Part shown: piece by piece, positions 6,329 through 11,888 of the stretch
How the letters are laid out: every line of letters begins with the position of its first letter
Numbering within the stretch: position 1 is the stretch's first letter
DNA from: Actinomycetota bacterium
Lineage (GTDB): Bacteria; Actinomycetota; Acidimicrobiia; Acidimicrobiales; JAFATL01
Length of the DNA: 11,888 bases
Direction of reading: 5' to 3'
Assembly (NCBI GenBank): GCA_019243975.1
Contig: JAFATL010000050.1
Coordinates: forward strand, 1 to 11,888
Made by a program: the position numbers and the translations under genes
Notes under the pieces: generated by a model
Told to the model about the DNA's origin: nothing
The model's database searches: none
What the model saw: only the letters and a program-made list of their open reading frames with translations

Positions 6329-7168
6329 ATGCACCCGGGCATCCTTCGCGATGTACTGACGCTGATCGCCGGCGTCGTCACCGGCGTGCTGTCCGCCGCC
6401 TTCGGCGTGGGCGGCGCGGTGGTGTCGACGCCTGCCATCCGCGCCCTGGGGGCATCGGCCAGCATCGCCATCGGCACGACGCTGCCGTCGATCCTGCCCA
6501 GCGCCGTCTCGGGGACGCTGCGCTACACCCGGGATCGACTCATCGAGTGGCGGGTGGTGTGGTGGACGGCGCCCTTCGGGATGATCGCCGCCGTCGGCGG
6601 CTCGCTGCTGTCGAAGGTGATTCCCGGGAACGGTCACTGGTTGATGATCCTCACCGCCGGCCTGCTCGGGTTCACCGCGTGGCGCATGGGCAAGCAGTCC
6701 GATCCGGTGCCGCAGGCGGACGACGCCCGCGCCGAGGCCGAGACCGACCGCGAGATGGCCGGTCCCGGCGCCACTGCCGTCCAGGTGCGGCGCAACAGCC
6801 CCATGGTGCTGGCCGGCATCGGCGTCGGGGCCGGGTTGCTCTCGGGCCTGCTCGGGATTGGCGGCGGTGTGGTCATGGTGCCCGCCTTCAGCGAGATCGC
6901 GGGCATGCCGCTCAAGGCGTCGATCGCCACATCGCTGGCGTGCGTCGGCCTGCTGGCCACGCCGGGCACCATCACGCACGGCCTGCTCGGCGACATCAAC
7001 TGGACGTTCGCCGTGTTCCTCGCCATTGGCGTGATCCCCGGGGCGCGCCTCGGCGCCGCCCTGGCCATCCGCGCCGGCCAACGTCGGCTGCGGGTGTCGG
7101 TGGCGGCGTTCCTCGGGGCGACGGCCGTCCTCTACGCGGCGGGCGAGATCTCGGCCCTGATCAAGTGA
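6329..7168 (+). CDS. TauE/SafE-family membrane permease (putative sulfite/anion exporter)
   Basis: This 279-residue hydrophobic protein shows the family's two-fold internal repeat. Residues 14-37 (AGVVTGVLSAAFGVGGAVVSTPAI) and 162-187 (AGIGVGAGLLSGLLGIGGGVVMVPAF) each carry the G(V/I)GG...P signature. About eight membrane segments are expected, with a charged loop (about 120-156, KQSDPVPQ...VRRNS) between the halves. Members move sulfite, sulfoacetate, sulfonates or related organic anions. The substrate cannot be deduced here because no sulfur-metabolism genes are adjacent. The ATG is preceded by no ribosome site. The stop TGA overlaps the GTG of the HAD gene (GTGA at 7165-7168), so the two are probably co-translated. 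Confidence 0.88.
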   Translation: MHPGILRDVLTLIAGVVTGVLSAAFGVGGAVVSTPAIRALGASASIAIGTTLPSILPSAVSGTLRYTRDRLIEWRVVWWTAPFGMIAAVGGSLLSKVIPGNGHWLMILTAGLLGFTAWRMGKQSDPVPQADDARAEAETDREMAGPGATAVQVRRNSPMVLAGIGVGAGLLSGLLGIGGGVVMVPAFSEIAGMPLKASIATSLACVGLLATPGTITHGLLGDINWTFAVFLAIGVIPGARLGAALAIRAGQRRLRVSVAAFLGATAVLYAAGEISALIK

Positions 7169-7834
7169 TCGACGCCGTCGTCTTCGACTTCGACGGGCTC
7201 ATCGTCGATACCGAGTCGAGCAGCTTCCGCGCCTGGGTGGAAACCTACGCGGAGTACGGCTGCACCCTCGTCGAAGAGGACTGGGCGCACCCACATCGGC
7301 ACCATCAACGGCTTCGACCCCTACCGCACGCTGTGCACGCGGGCGACGCGCCCGGTGCCGCCGGAAGACGAGCTCCGCGCCGCCAAGCGGGCGCGCGAAC
7401 AGGAGCTGGTGGAGGCCGAGCCCGTTCGTCCCGGGGTGGTCGAGTGGCTCGACGAGATCGCCGCGCTGCAGCTGCCGCTCGCGGTCGCGTCCAGCTCGCC
7501 GACGGACTGGTGCGGCGGCCACCTCACCCGCCTCGACCTGGCAGCGCGCTTCGCGTCGGTCATGTGCTGTGACGGTGAACGCCCGCCCAAGCCGGCACCC
7601 GACGTGTACCTCGCTGCCTGCGAGGCGTTGGGTGTCGAGCCCGGTCGCGCTCTCGCCGTCGAAGACTCCGTGCACGGCGTGACGGCGGCCAAGGCGGCGG
7701 GCTTGTGGTGCGTCGCCGTGCCGGGCCCGCTCACGCGCTCGCTCGACTTCGGCGCCGCCGACGTCGTCCTCACGTCGCTCGCCGACGCGTCGCTCGCCGA
7801 CGTCATCGGGCGTTTGGAGACGATCGCGCCGTAG
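7165..7834 (+). pseudogene. HAD-superfamily hydrolase (subfamily IA), frame interrupted by one extra base
   Basis: Two adjacent frames together encode one HAD phosphatase or phosphomutase. The first, from the GTG at 7165, carries motif I DFDGLIVDTE (D8, D10) and runs to EEDWAH. The second, from about 7292 to the TAG at 7832-7834, continues HIGTINGFDPYRTL and carries the SSSP motif II, the lysine of PKPAPD (codon 7589-7591) and motif IV VEDSVHG (aspartate at 7664-7666). The break lies in the CCC at 7290-7292. With one C removed, the reading becomes WAHHIGTINGFDPYR and gives 222 residues, a normal length for beta-phosphoglucomutase-like or phosphoglycolate phosphatase-like enzymes. Every catalytic motif survives, so the lesion is very recent, a sequencing error, or (less likely) recoding. 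It is coupled to the TauE-like gene by a GTGA overlap. The substrate is unknown. Confidence 0.8.
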
Positions 7835-7838
7835 GACC

Positions 7839-7858
7839 GGGACGCCCACGGGCGTCCC
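7839..7858 (+). terminator. Stem-loop after the HAD gene
   Basis: GGGACGCC and GGCGTCCC form a perfect 8-bp stem with a 4-base loop (CACG), starting 5 bases after the HAD stop. No T tract follows, as is common for high-GC actinobacterial terminators. It is probably the end of the permease/HAD transcript. Confidence 0.55.
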
Positions 7859-7913
7859 AAGCGCGTCGCCGATGCGGGACGCGTGGCGCGATCGGCATGG
7901 CACAGTGACGGAT

Positions 7914-7933
7914 GGCGAGCGCGCGCGCTCGCC
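7914..7933. repeat. Perfect 20-bp palindrome in the leader of the 5-TM protein gene
   Basis: The ten bases GGCGAGCGCG are followed directly by their exact reverse complement. The palindrome ends 3 bases before the purine-rich ribosome site and 14 bases before the ATG at 7948. In RNA it could fold into a stem of about 8 bp next to the ribosome site. In DNA it could be an operator. It lies in alternating GC-rich sequence, so chance cannot be excluded. Confidence 0.5.
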
Positions 7934-7936
7934 TCG

Positions 7937-7943
7937 AGAGGAG
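7937..7943 (+). promoter_or_regulatory. Ribosome binding site of the 5-TM protein gene
   Basis: AGAGGAG ends 4 bases before the ATG at 7948. It is why I prefer this start over the in-frame ATG at 7912. The 7912 ATG has a CACAGT element (7901-7906) five bases upstream and could be used by a leaderless transcript, adding 12 residues. Confidence 0.55.
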
Positions 7944-7947
7944 CGTC

Positions 7948-9201
7948 ATGGCCGTTGTCGAGCGCGAATCCGTCCTCGAAGCGTTGGAGCGTCAGCTGGA
8001 GCCGCCGACCGAGGGGAGCGCCGAGGGCGCCGTCCGCTGGCTGCTCGCCGGATGTTCGTTGGGCGCGGCGGCGCTGCACTTCGGCTACGCGTCGGTGCAC
8101 TTCATCCAGTACTGGCTGTACGGGGCGTTCTTCGTGGCGACAGCGTGGGTGCAGCTCCTGTGGGCGCTGGCGGTCGTCTTGCGCCCCCGCCGCTGGCTGC
8201 TGTTCGCAGGGTACGCGGTCAACGCCGCCGTCATCGTGGTGTGGGCGATGTCCCGAACCGTCGGCGTGTTGATCGGCCCCGGCGCTTCCGCGAAGGAGGC
8301 GGCGCGGTTCCCCGACATCCTGGCCACTGGACTGGAGGCGGTGGTGGCCATCGGCGCGCTGGTGCTGGTGCTTCGTCCCGGAGTGCTGACGCGCCGGCTG
8401 ACCCTTCGCCTTTTCTCCCCGATCGCGGTGACGTTGGCCCTTGTCCTCGTCGCGGCAGGGGCCGGGTACGGCATGAGTACGCGCTTTGCCCTCGCGCACG
8501 TGCACGGCCACACCGACGGCGCCACCGCGTTGACCGGCACCACGCCGTGTGAGAAGGCGGGACCCCCCGCGTCAGAAGGCCAGGTGCTCGACGGCGCCGG
8601 GCATTTCCACCGGGGCCCCAGTCCGCAGCAACCGATCGACGTGATCACCCGTCGGCAGCTGGAGGCCCAGCAGGCGCTGGCGCGCGATGTCGCCGCCAAG
8701 TACCCGACCGTCGCCGATGCCGAGCGGGCCGGCTACAAGAAGTCGACGGTGTACGTGCCGTGCATCGGCGCCCACTACACCAACACCGCGCTCGCCGGCG
8801 GGTTCAGCCCGTCAGCGCCGTCGGAGCTGCTCTACGACGGCACGTCGCCGGATGCGCGCATCGTGGGACTGAGCTACCTCGTGTGGCACCCGGGCGGAGC
8901 TCCGCAGGGCTTCGTCGGGCCCAACGACGTGTGGCACCAGCACACGTTCAACGGCGGGTTGTGCATCAACGGCGACGGTCTGGTGATCGGCGCCGAGTCC
9001 ACATCCGCCTCCGACTGTGCCGCCCACGGCGGCGCCAAGGTTCCGCTCACCGACGTCTGGATGCTGCACGACTGGGTCGTGCCCGGGTGGGAGTGCTCGT
9101 GGGGCGTGTTCGCGGCCGAGTGCCCGGAGCTGGGCGGCCGCACCGGCGGCACCGCGTACGACCAACCGGACCCGAGCGGGAAGCCCATCCCGCAGGGTTG
9201 A
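7948..9201 (+). CDS. Unrecognised five-TM protein with a His/Cys-rich extracytoplasmic domain
   Basis: I do not recognise this 417-residue protein. The N-terminal half has five predicted membrane segments (about 31-51, 58-78, 82-102, 126-144, 156-175), with H44 and H51 in or at the end of the first. An odd number of segments with a cytoplasmic N-terminus would place the C-terminal part (about 178-417) outside. That part starts with a His cluster (HVHGH, 184-188; HFH, 219-221). It then holds a compact domain from about 240 (LARDVAAKYPTVADAERAGY) with PCIGAHYTN (C272, H276), SELLYDG, YLVWHPGG (H314), NDVWHQHTFNGGLCIN (H330, H332, C339), C357, H360, MLHDWVVPGWECSW (H374, C383) and C392. The spaced His residues suggest metal binding, and the Cys residues could form disulfides. 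No catalytic family can be named. It stands alone on its strand. Confidence 0.8.
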   Translation: MAVVERESVLEALERQLEPPTEGSAEGAVRWLLAGCSLGAAALHFGYASVHFIQYWLYGAFFVATAWVQLLWALAVVLRPRRWLLFAGYAVNAAVIVVWAMSRTVGVLIGPGASAKEAARFPDILATGLEAVVAIGALVLVLRPGVLTRRLTLRLFSPIAVTLALVLVAAGAGYGMSTRFALAHVHGHTDGATALTGTTPCEKAGPPASEGQVLDGAGHFHRGPSPQQPIDVITRRQLEAQQALARDVAAKYPTVADAERAGYKKSTVYVPCIGAHYTNTALAGGFSPSAPSELLYDGTSPDARIVGLSYLVWHPGGAPQGFVGPNDVWHQHTFNGGLCINGDGLVIGAESTSASDCAAHGGAKVPLTDVWMLHDWVVPGWECSWGVFAAECPELGGRTGGTAYDQPDPSGKPIPQG

Positions 9202-9867
9202 TCAGCGGGCCAGCTCGCGGGCCCGGCTGAACACGGCATCCAGCATGGGCTCGGTGAGCTTGCCGGTGAAGGTGTTCTGCTGGCTCGGATGGAACGAGCA
9301 CAGGATCGTGCGCCCGTCGCCGACGTCTGCCTCCGCTCCGTGGCCGAACTTGGGCCGGGGGCGGACACCGAGCAGCCTGGCCACGACGTCGTAGGCGAAC
9401 TGGCCGAGCACCACGATGACCTTCACCCGCGTGAGAAGGTCGAGCTCGCGCACCAGGTACGGCAGGCATGTCTCGCGCTCGTCGATCGTCGGCTTGTTGG
9501 CCGGCGGCGCGCAGCGCACGGCGGCGGCAACGTACGCGCCTTTCAACTTCAGACCGTCGTCGGCCGCCAAACTCGTCGGCTGGTTGGCATAGCCGGCGCG
9601 GTGCAGGGCGGCGAACAGCCAGTCGCCCGACCGATCGCCGGTGAAGACGCGGCCGGTGCGGTTGCCGCCGTGCGCCGCGGGGGCGAGACCGACGATGAGC
9701 ACGGACGCTTTCGGGTCGCCGAAGCCGGGCACCGGTCGGCCCCAGTACTCCTCGTGGGCATACGACGCGCGCTTCTCGACTGCGACCTGCTCGCGCCACG
9801 CGACCAGCCGAGGGCAGGCGCGGCAGTCGACGATCTCGGCGGTCACGGCGGCGAGCGAGTCAGGCAC
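9202..9867 (-). CDS. Uracil-DNA glycosylase, family 5 (UdgB type), 4Fe-4S
   Basis: This 221-residue enzyme removes uracil (and, in characterised relatives, other deaminated bases) from DNA. Motif 1 is GLAPAAHGGNRTGR (60-73), the family 5 signature; Ala replaces the acidic residue used by families 1 and 4. It continues FTGDRSGDWLF. Motif 2 is HPSQQNTFTG (193-202). Four cysteines for the iron-sulfur cluster are C15 and C18 (CRAC), C119 and C134. The GTG start at 9865-9867 is chosen because it gives the usual N-terminus just before the first cysteine pair and stands 7 bases after a TACTCT -10 candidate. Upstream frame is shadow of the phosphomutase gene. Its stop touches the stop of the converging 5-TM gene with no spacer. 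With the Fpg-like enzyme it is the second base-excision glycosylase in the window. Confidence 0.92.
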   Translation of the reverse strand: MPDSLAAVTAEIVDCRACPRLVAWREQVAVEKRASYAHEEYWGRPVPGFGDPKASVLIVGLAPAAHGGNRTGRVFTGDRSGDWLFAALHRAGYANQPTSLAADDGLKLKGAYVAAAVRCAPPANKPTIDERETCLPYLVRELDLLTRVKVIVVLGQFAYDVVARLLGVRPRPKFGHGAEADVGDGRTILCSFHPSQQNTFTGKLTEPMLDAVFSRARELAR

Positions 9868-9895
9868 CGGGCGAAGAGTAGGTTGGCTGGTTCCG
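9868..9895. promoter_or_regulatory. Divergent promoters with overlapping -10 elements, UdgB and phosphomutase genes
   Basis: The gap between start codons is 28 bases. AGAGTAGGTT (9875-9884) reads as TACTCT on the minus strand, 7 bases from the glycosylase GTG. On the plus strand it reads as TAGGTT (9879-9884), 11 bases from the ATG at 9896. The two share the TA at 9879-9880. Neither gene has a convincing Shine-Dalgarno, which fits leaderless or very short leaders. Promoter function is inferred. Confidence 0.45.
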
Positions 9896-10543
9896 ATGCC
9901 CCGTCGCACCAAGCCGTCGCCCCCCTCCGTTGCGTTGTTCGTGCGCCACGGGCAGACGCCCACCACCGGCGCCGTACTGCCCGGCCGGGCGCCGGGATTG
10001 CACCTGGCCGACGCCGGCAAGGAGCAAGCAGCGGCGGCCGCCGAGCGGCTGGCCAAGGTGAAGAACGTGGCGGCGGTGTACGCGTCGCCATTGGAGCGCA
10101 CGCGCGAGACCGCGGCGCCCATCGCCAAGGCCCTCGGCCTCAAGGTGCAAACCGACCGCGGGTTGCTCGAGTGTGACTTCGGCGAGTGGACGGGCAAGCC
10201 GCTCAAGGAGCTGATGAAGCTCCCCGAGTGGAAGGCAGTGCAGCGCTACCCCAGCTCGTTCCGCTTCCCCGGCGGCGAGTCGTTCAGCGAGATGCAGACG
10301 CGCATCACCGACACGGTGGCGCGTCTCGGCCGCAAGAACCCGGGCCAGGCCCTGGTGCTGGTGTCGCACGCCGACCCGATCAAGGCGGCGGTGGCGCACG
10401 CCATGGGCACCCACATCGACCTGTTCCAGCGCATCGTGATCTCGCCCTGCTCGGTCACGGTGATCGCGTACGGCGAGCTGTCCCCCATCGTGCTGACGGT
10501 CAACTCCACGTCCGCTGGCTTGGATGGGCTCACCCCGTCATGA
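9896..10543 (+). CDS. Histidine phosphatase-superfamily protein, MSMEG_4193-type putative phosphomutase
   Basis: This 215-residue protein carries the phosphoglycerate mutase/histidine phosphatase core. RHG with the phosphorylated histidine H18 is at 17-19, SPLERTRET (R68) at 64-72, the acid in LLECDFGEWTG (E92) and the second histidine H158 in LVSHADPIK. The order and spacing are normal. In Actinobacteria a subgroup of this family (TIGR03848) is found together with DUF3090 (TIGR03847) and a kinase-like protein (TIGR03843), exactly as here. That context led to the suggestion that it is a phosphomutase; the substrate is unknown. It begins the trio, and its TGA overlaps the next start as ATGA. 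The open frame extends upstream into the divergent glycosylase, but the ATG at 9896 gives the family N-terminus. Confidence 0.88.
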   Translation: MPRRTKPSPPSVALFVRHGQTPTTGAVLPGRAPGLHLADAGKEQAAAAAERLAKVKNVAAVYASPLERTRETAAPIAKALGLKVQTDRGLLECDFGEWTGKPLKELMKLPEWKAVQRYPSSFRFPGGESFSEMQTRITDTVARLGRKNPGQALVLVSHADPIKAAVAHAMGTHIDLFQRIVISPCSVTVIAYGELSPIVLTVNSTSAGLDGLTPS

Positions 10544-11034
10544 GTTACGAGCTGTTCGACGTCGATCGGTTGACGGTGGGTGCAGTCGGGCCGCCCGGGA
10601 GGCGGGTGTTCCTCCTGCAGGCCAGCGCGGGCGGCACGGTCATCACGCTCAAGGTGGAGAAGCAACAGGTGGCGGCGCTCTCGGAGTACTTGTCGCAGGT
10701 GCTGGCCGACCTGCCCAGCACCGGTGACCTGCCCACCGATCTCGAGCTCGACGAACCAGCCGATCCCGAGTGGATCGTGGGCGCCCTCGGCGTCACCTAC
10801 GACGAAGCCTCCGACCGTGTGTTGCTGGTGGCGGAGGAGGCGGTGGCCGAGGAGGAGGAAGCGGGCGAGGTGGCGCGCCTGGCCGCCACGCGCGAGCAGG
10901 TTGCTGCTCTCGCCATCCGCGGCGTCGCCCTCGTCGAAGCAGGTCGTCCTCCATGCCCGCTGTGCGGCTTCCCTCTCGACCCGGCAGGGCATGTATGTCC
11001 ACGGACCGACGGCCACCGACCCCCGACGCCGTAA
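10540..11034 (+). CDS. DUF3090 family protein (TIGR03847), middle gene of the actinobacterial trio
   Basis: This 164-residue protein is recognised as DUF3090 from MSYELFDVDRLTVGAVGPPGRRVFLLQA and from its place between the phosphomutase and kinase-like genes. The middle section (about 100-112) is acidic, AEEAVAEEEEAGE. The C-terminus has a zinc-ribbon-like group, CPLCGFPLDPAGHVCPRTDGH (C139, C142, H151, C153, H159). That suggests a bound metal, possibly structural. No biochemical function is known to me. The start codon is within ATGA shared with the upstream stop. The last 40 bases overlap the start of the kinase-like gene in another frame, so all three genes should be translated from one message. 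Confidence 0.88.
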   Translation: MSYELFDVDRLTVGAVGPPGRRVFLLQASAGGTVITLKVEKQQVAALSEYLSQVLADLPSTGDLPTDLELDEPADPEWIVGALGVTYDEASDRVLLVAEEAVAEEEEAGEVARLAATREQVAALAIRGVALVEAGRPPCPLCGFPLDPAGHVCPRTDGHRPPTP

Positions 11035-11717
11035 CGCTCCTCGCCGAGGGCGAGGTGGAGATCGAAGGGCGGCTGCCCTGGAGCTCGAACGCGTCGTTCG
11101 TCGTGACGCTCTGCCTCGACGGTGTGTCGGGCCGAGCCGTCTACAAGCCGGGCCGGGGCGAGCGCGCCCTGTGGGACTTCCCCGGTGGGCTGTACCGGCG
11201 GGAGATCGCCGCTTACGAGCTGTCGCACGCGCTCGGGTGGGACGTCGTCCCCGAGACGGTGATGCGGTGGGACGGGCCGCTGGGTGAGGGCTCGCTGCAA
11301 CGGTTCGTCGACGCCGACTTCGCCGAGCACTACTTCACGCTGATGGAGCACGAGGATCTCGGTGACCAGTTGCGTGCCATCGCCGCCTTCGACCTGGTCG
11401 CCAACAACGCCGACCGCAAGAGCGGGCACTGCCTCATCGACGAGGAGCGGCACGTGTGGGGCATCGACCACGGCCTGTGCTTCCACGAAGAGCCCAAGCT
11501 GCGCACGGTGATGTGGGACTTCGCGGGCGAGGAGATCCCCGAGGACCTGCTGACCGACATCCAACGCGTCGCCGACGACATGCCCGAACCGTTCACCCAG
11601 TGGCTCGACAGCGACGAGCAGGCCGCCTTCCGCCGCCGGGCCGCCGCCGTGGTCAGGCTCGGCCGCTACCCCGACCCCGACCCCAACTTCCGCCCCTACC
11701 CCTGGCCCCTCGTCTAG
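10995..11717 (+). CDS. SCO1664-family protein (TIGR03843), PI3/4-kinase-like
   Basis: This 240-residue protein is the third member of the trio. The family has distant similarity to phosphatidylinositol 3/4-kinases. Visible landmarks are AVYKPGRGERALWDFP (K51 as candidate ATP-binding lysine), GLYRREIAAYELSHALGWDVVPETV (66-89), FDLVANNADRKSGHCL (N138, D140; the catalytic-loop-like segment) and WGIDHGLCFH (D158, in the place of the kinase metal-binding Asp). These suggest an active phosphotransferase, but no substrate is known. The ATG at 10995 follows GCAGGG and makes a 40-base overlap with DUF3090. A later in-frame GTG near 11055 would cut into the conserved N-terminus, so I prefer the longer form. 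The C-terminus (YPDPDPNFRPYPWPLV) is proline-rich. Confidence 0.87.
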   Translation: MSTDRRPPTPDAVTLLAEGEVEIEGRLPWSSNASFVVTLCLDGVSGRAVYKPGRGERALWDFPGGLYRREIAAYELSHALGWDVVPETVMRWDGPLGEGSLQRFVDADFAEHYFTLMEHEDLGDQLRAIAAFDLVANNADRKSGHCLIDEERHVWGIDHGLCFHEEPKLRTVMWDFAGEEIPEDLLTDIQRVADDMPEPFTQWLDSDEQAAFRRRAAAVVRLGRYPDPDPNFRPYPWPLV

Positions 11718-11719
11718 GA

Positions 11720-11754
11720 GGCGATCGCGCATCAAGTCCTGATGCACGATCGCC
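11720..11754. terminator. Hairpin between convergent genes
   Basis: Starting 3 bases after the kinase-like stop, GGCGATCG pairs with CGATCGCC and GCATCA with TGATGC. This gives 14 base pairs around one C/A mismatch and a 5-base loop. It lies between the ends of two convergent genes and could work in both directions. No T tract is seen on either side. The outer arm includes the palindrome GCGATCGC. Confidence 0.65.
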
Positions 11755-11763
11755 ACTTGGACG

Positions 11764-11888
11764 TCAGGCGGGGCCGAAGACGCGGTCGGTGTACGCGTTG
11801 GCGAAGCGGCCGTCGGGGTCGACGCGGGTGCGCACGGCTTGCCAGGCGTCCCACTTCTCGTAGCGGGGGCGCAGCGTCTCCGCCGTCT
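11764..11888 (-). CDS. C-terminal fragment of a sugar-1,4-lactone oxidase-like FAD protein
   Basis: The last 40 codons of a minus-strand gene are present, ending in TGA at 11766-11764. The peptide includes LRPRYEKWDAWQAVRTRVDPDGRFANAYTDRVFG. The pattern YPRWDxFxxVRxxxDPxGxFxNxYLxRVLG is the typical C-terminus of L-gulonolactone/D-arabinono-1,4-lactone oxidases and related FAD-linked oxidases (VAO/ALO family). The FAD-binding part lies outside the window, so cofactor attachment and substrate cannot be judged. The gene converges on the trio. Confidence 0.7.
   Translation of the reverse strand, partial: TAETLRPRYEKWDAWQAVRTRVDPDGRFANAYTDRVFGPA

Noticed and set aside
7285..7300. Programmed +1 frameshift in the HAD gene
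   Set aside because: There is no slow-codon or stop-codon context or stimulatory structure typical of recoding, and HAD enzymes are not known to be recoded. A mutation or a base-calling error in CCC is simpler.
7321..8511. Minus-strand open frame of nearly 400 codons across the HAD and 5-TM genes
   Set aside because: It has R/H/Q/G-rich shadow composition and crosses a terminator hairpin and two genes with clear motifs on the other strand.
1..11888. Mobile element, CRISPR array, tRNA, or defence or biosynthetic gene cluster
   Set aside because: I saw no transposase, integrase, direct-repeat array, cloverleaf-type sequence or defence-type domain. Gene content and composition look like core chromosome throughout.

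Overview
This window is gene-dense, very high-GC bacterial chromosome. Four things point to an F420-using actinobacterium, most likely from Acidimicrobiia or a nearby class: an apparent F420-dependent (LLM-type) oxidoreductase tail, an FrhB/FdhB-type F420 oxidoreductase, a family-5 (UdgB-type) uracil-DNA glycosylase, and an intact copy of the actinobacterial three-gene cluster (MSMEG_4193-type phosphomutase, DUF3090, SCO1664-type kinase-like protein). Frequent GTG starts, 4-base start/stop overlaps and apparently leaderless promoters fit the same picture. The class-level placement is inference. I see no IS element, phage gene, CRISPR array, tRNA or rRNA.

Layout. The left edge holds the last 32 codons of a plus-strand gene. 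It converges on a minus-strand three-gene signalling operon (3705 to 114): a membrane sensor histidine kinase, a stand-alone receiver protein, and a soluble REC-GAF-histidine kinase hybrid. Both junctions are GTGA overlaps. No DNA-binding output domain is encoded in the operon. Upstream, on the same strand, lies an Fpg/Nei-type DNA glycosylase with altered zinc ligands. It is divergent from the FrhB-like F420 oxidoreductase across about 39 bp. A DinB-superfamily protein (minus) follows and is divergent from a TauE/SafE-family permease (plus). The permease is coupled by a GTGA overlap to a HAD hydrolase whose frame is broken by one extra base near 7290.

A stem-loop terminator and a perfect 20-bp palindrome precede an unrecognised protein with five membrane segments and a His/Cys-rich outer domain (7948-9201). 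This gene abuts, tail to tail with no spacer, a UdgB-type uracil-DNA glycosylase (minus). The glycosylase is divergent from the phosphomutase/DUF3090/kinase-like trio, which is tightly overlapped (ATGA, then a 40-base overlap). After a strong hairpin, the window ends in the C-terminus of a minus-strand sugar-lactone oxidase-like FAD enzyme.

The most interesting points are: the output-less HK/REC/REC-GAF-HK relay; the unrecognised 5-TM protein and its leader palindrome; the frameshifted but otherwise complete HAD gene; the C-D-C-H finger of the glycosylase; the conserved but uncharacterised trio; and divergent promoters in which the two -10 elements share the same TA base pairs.
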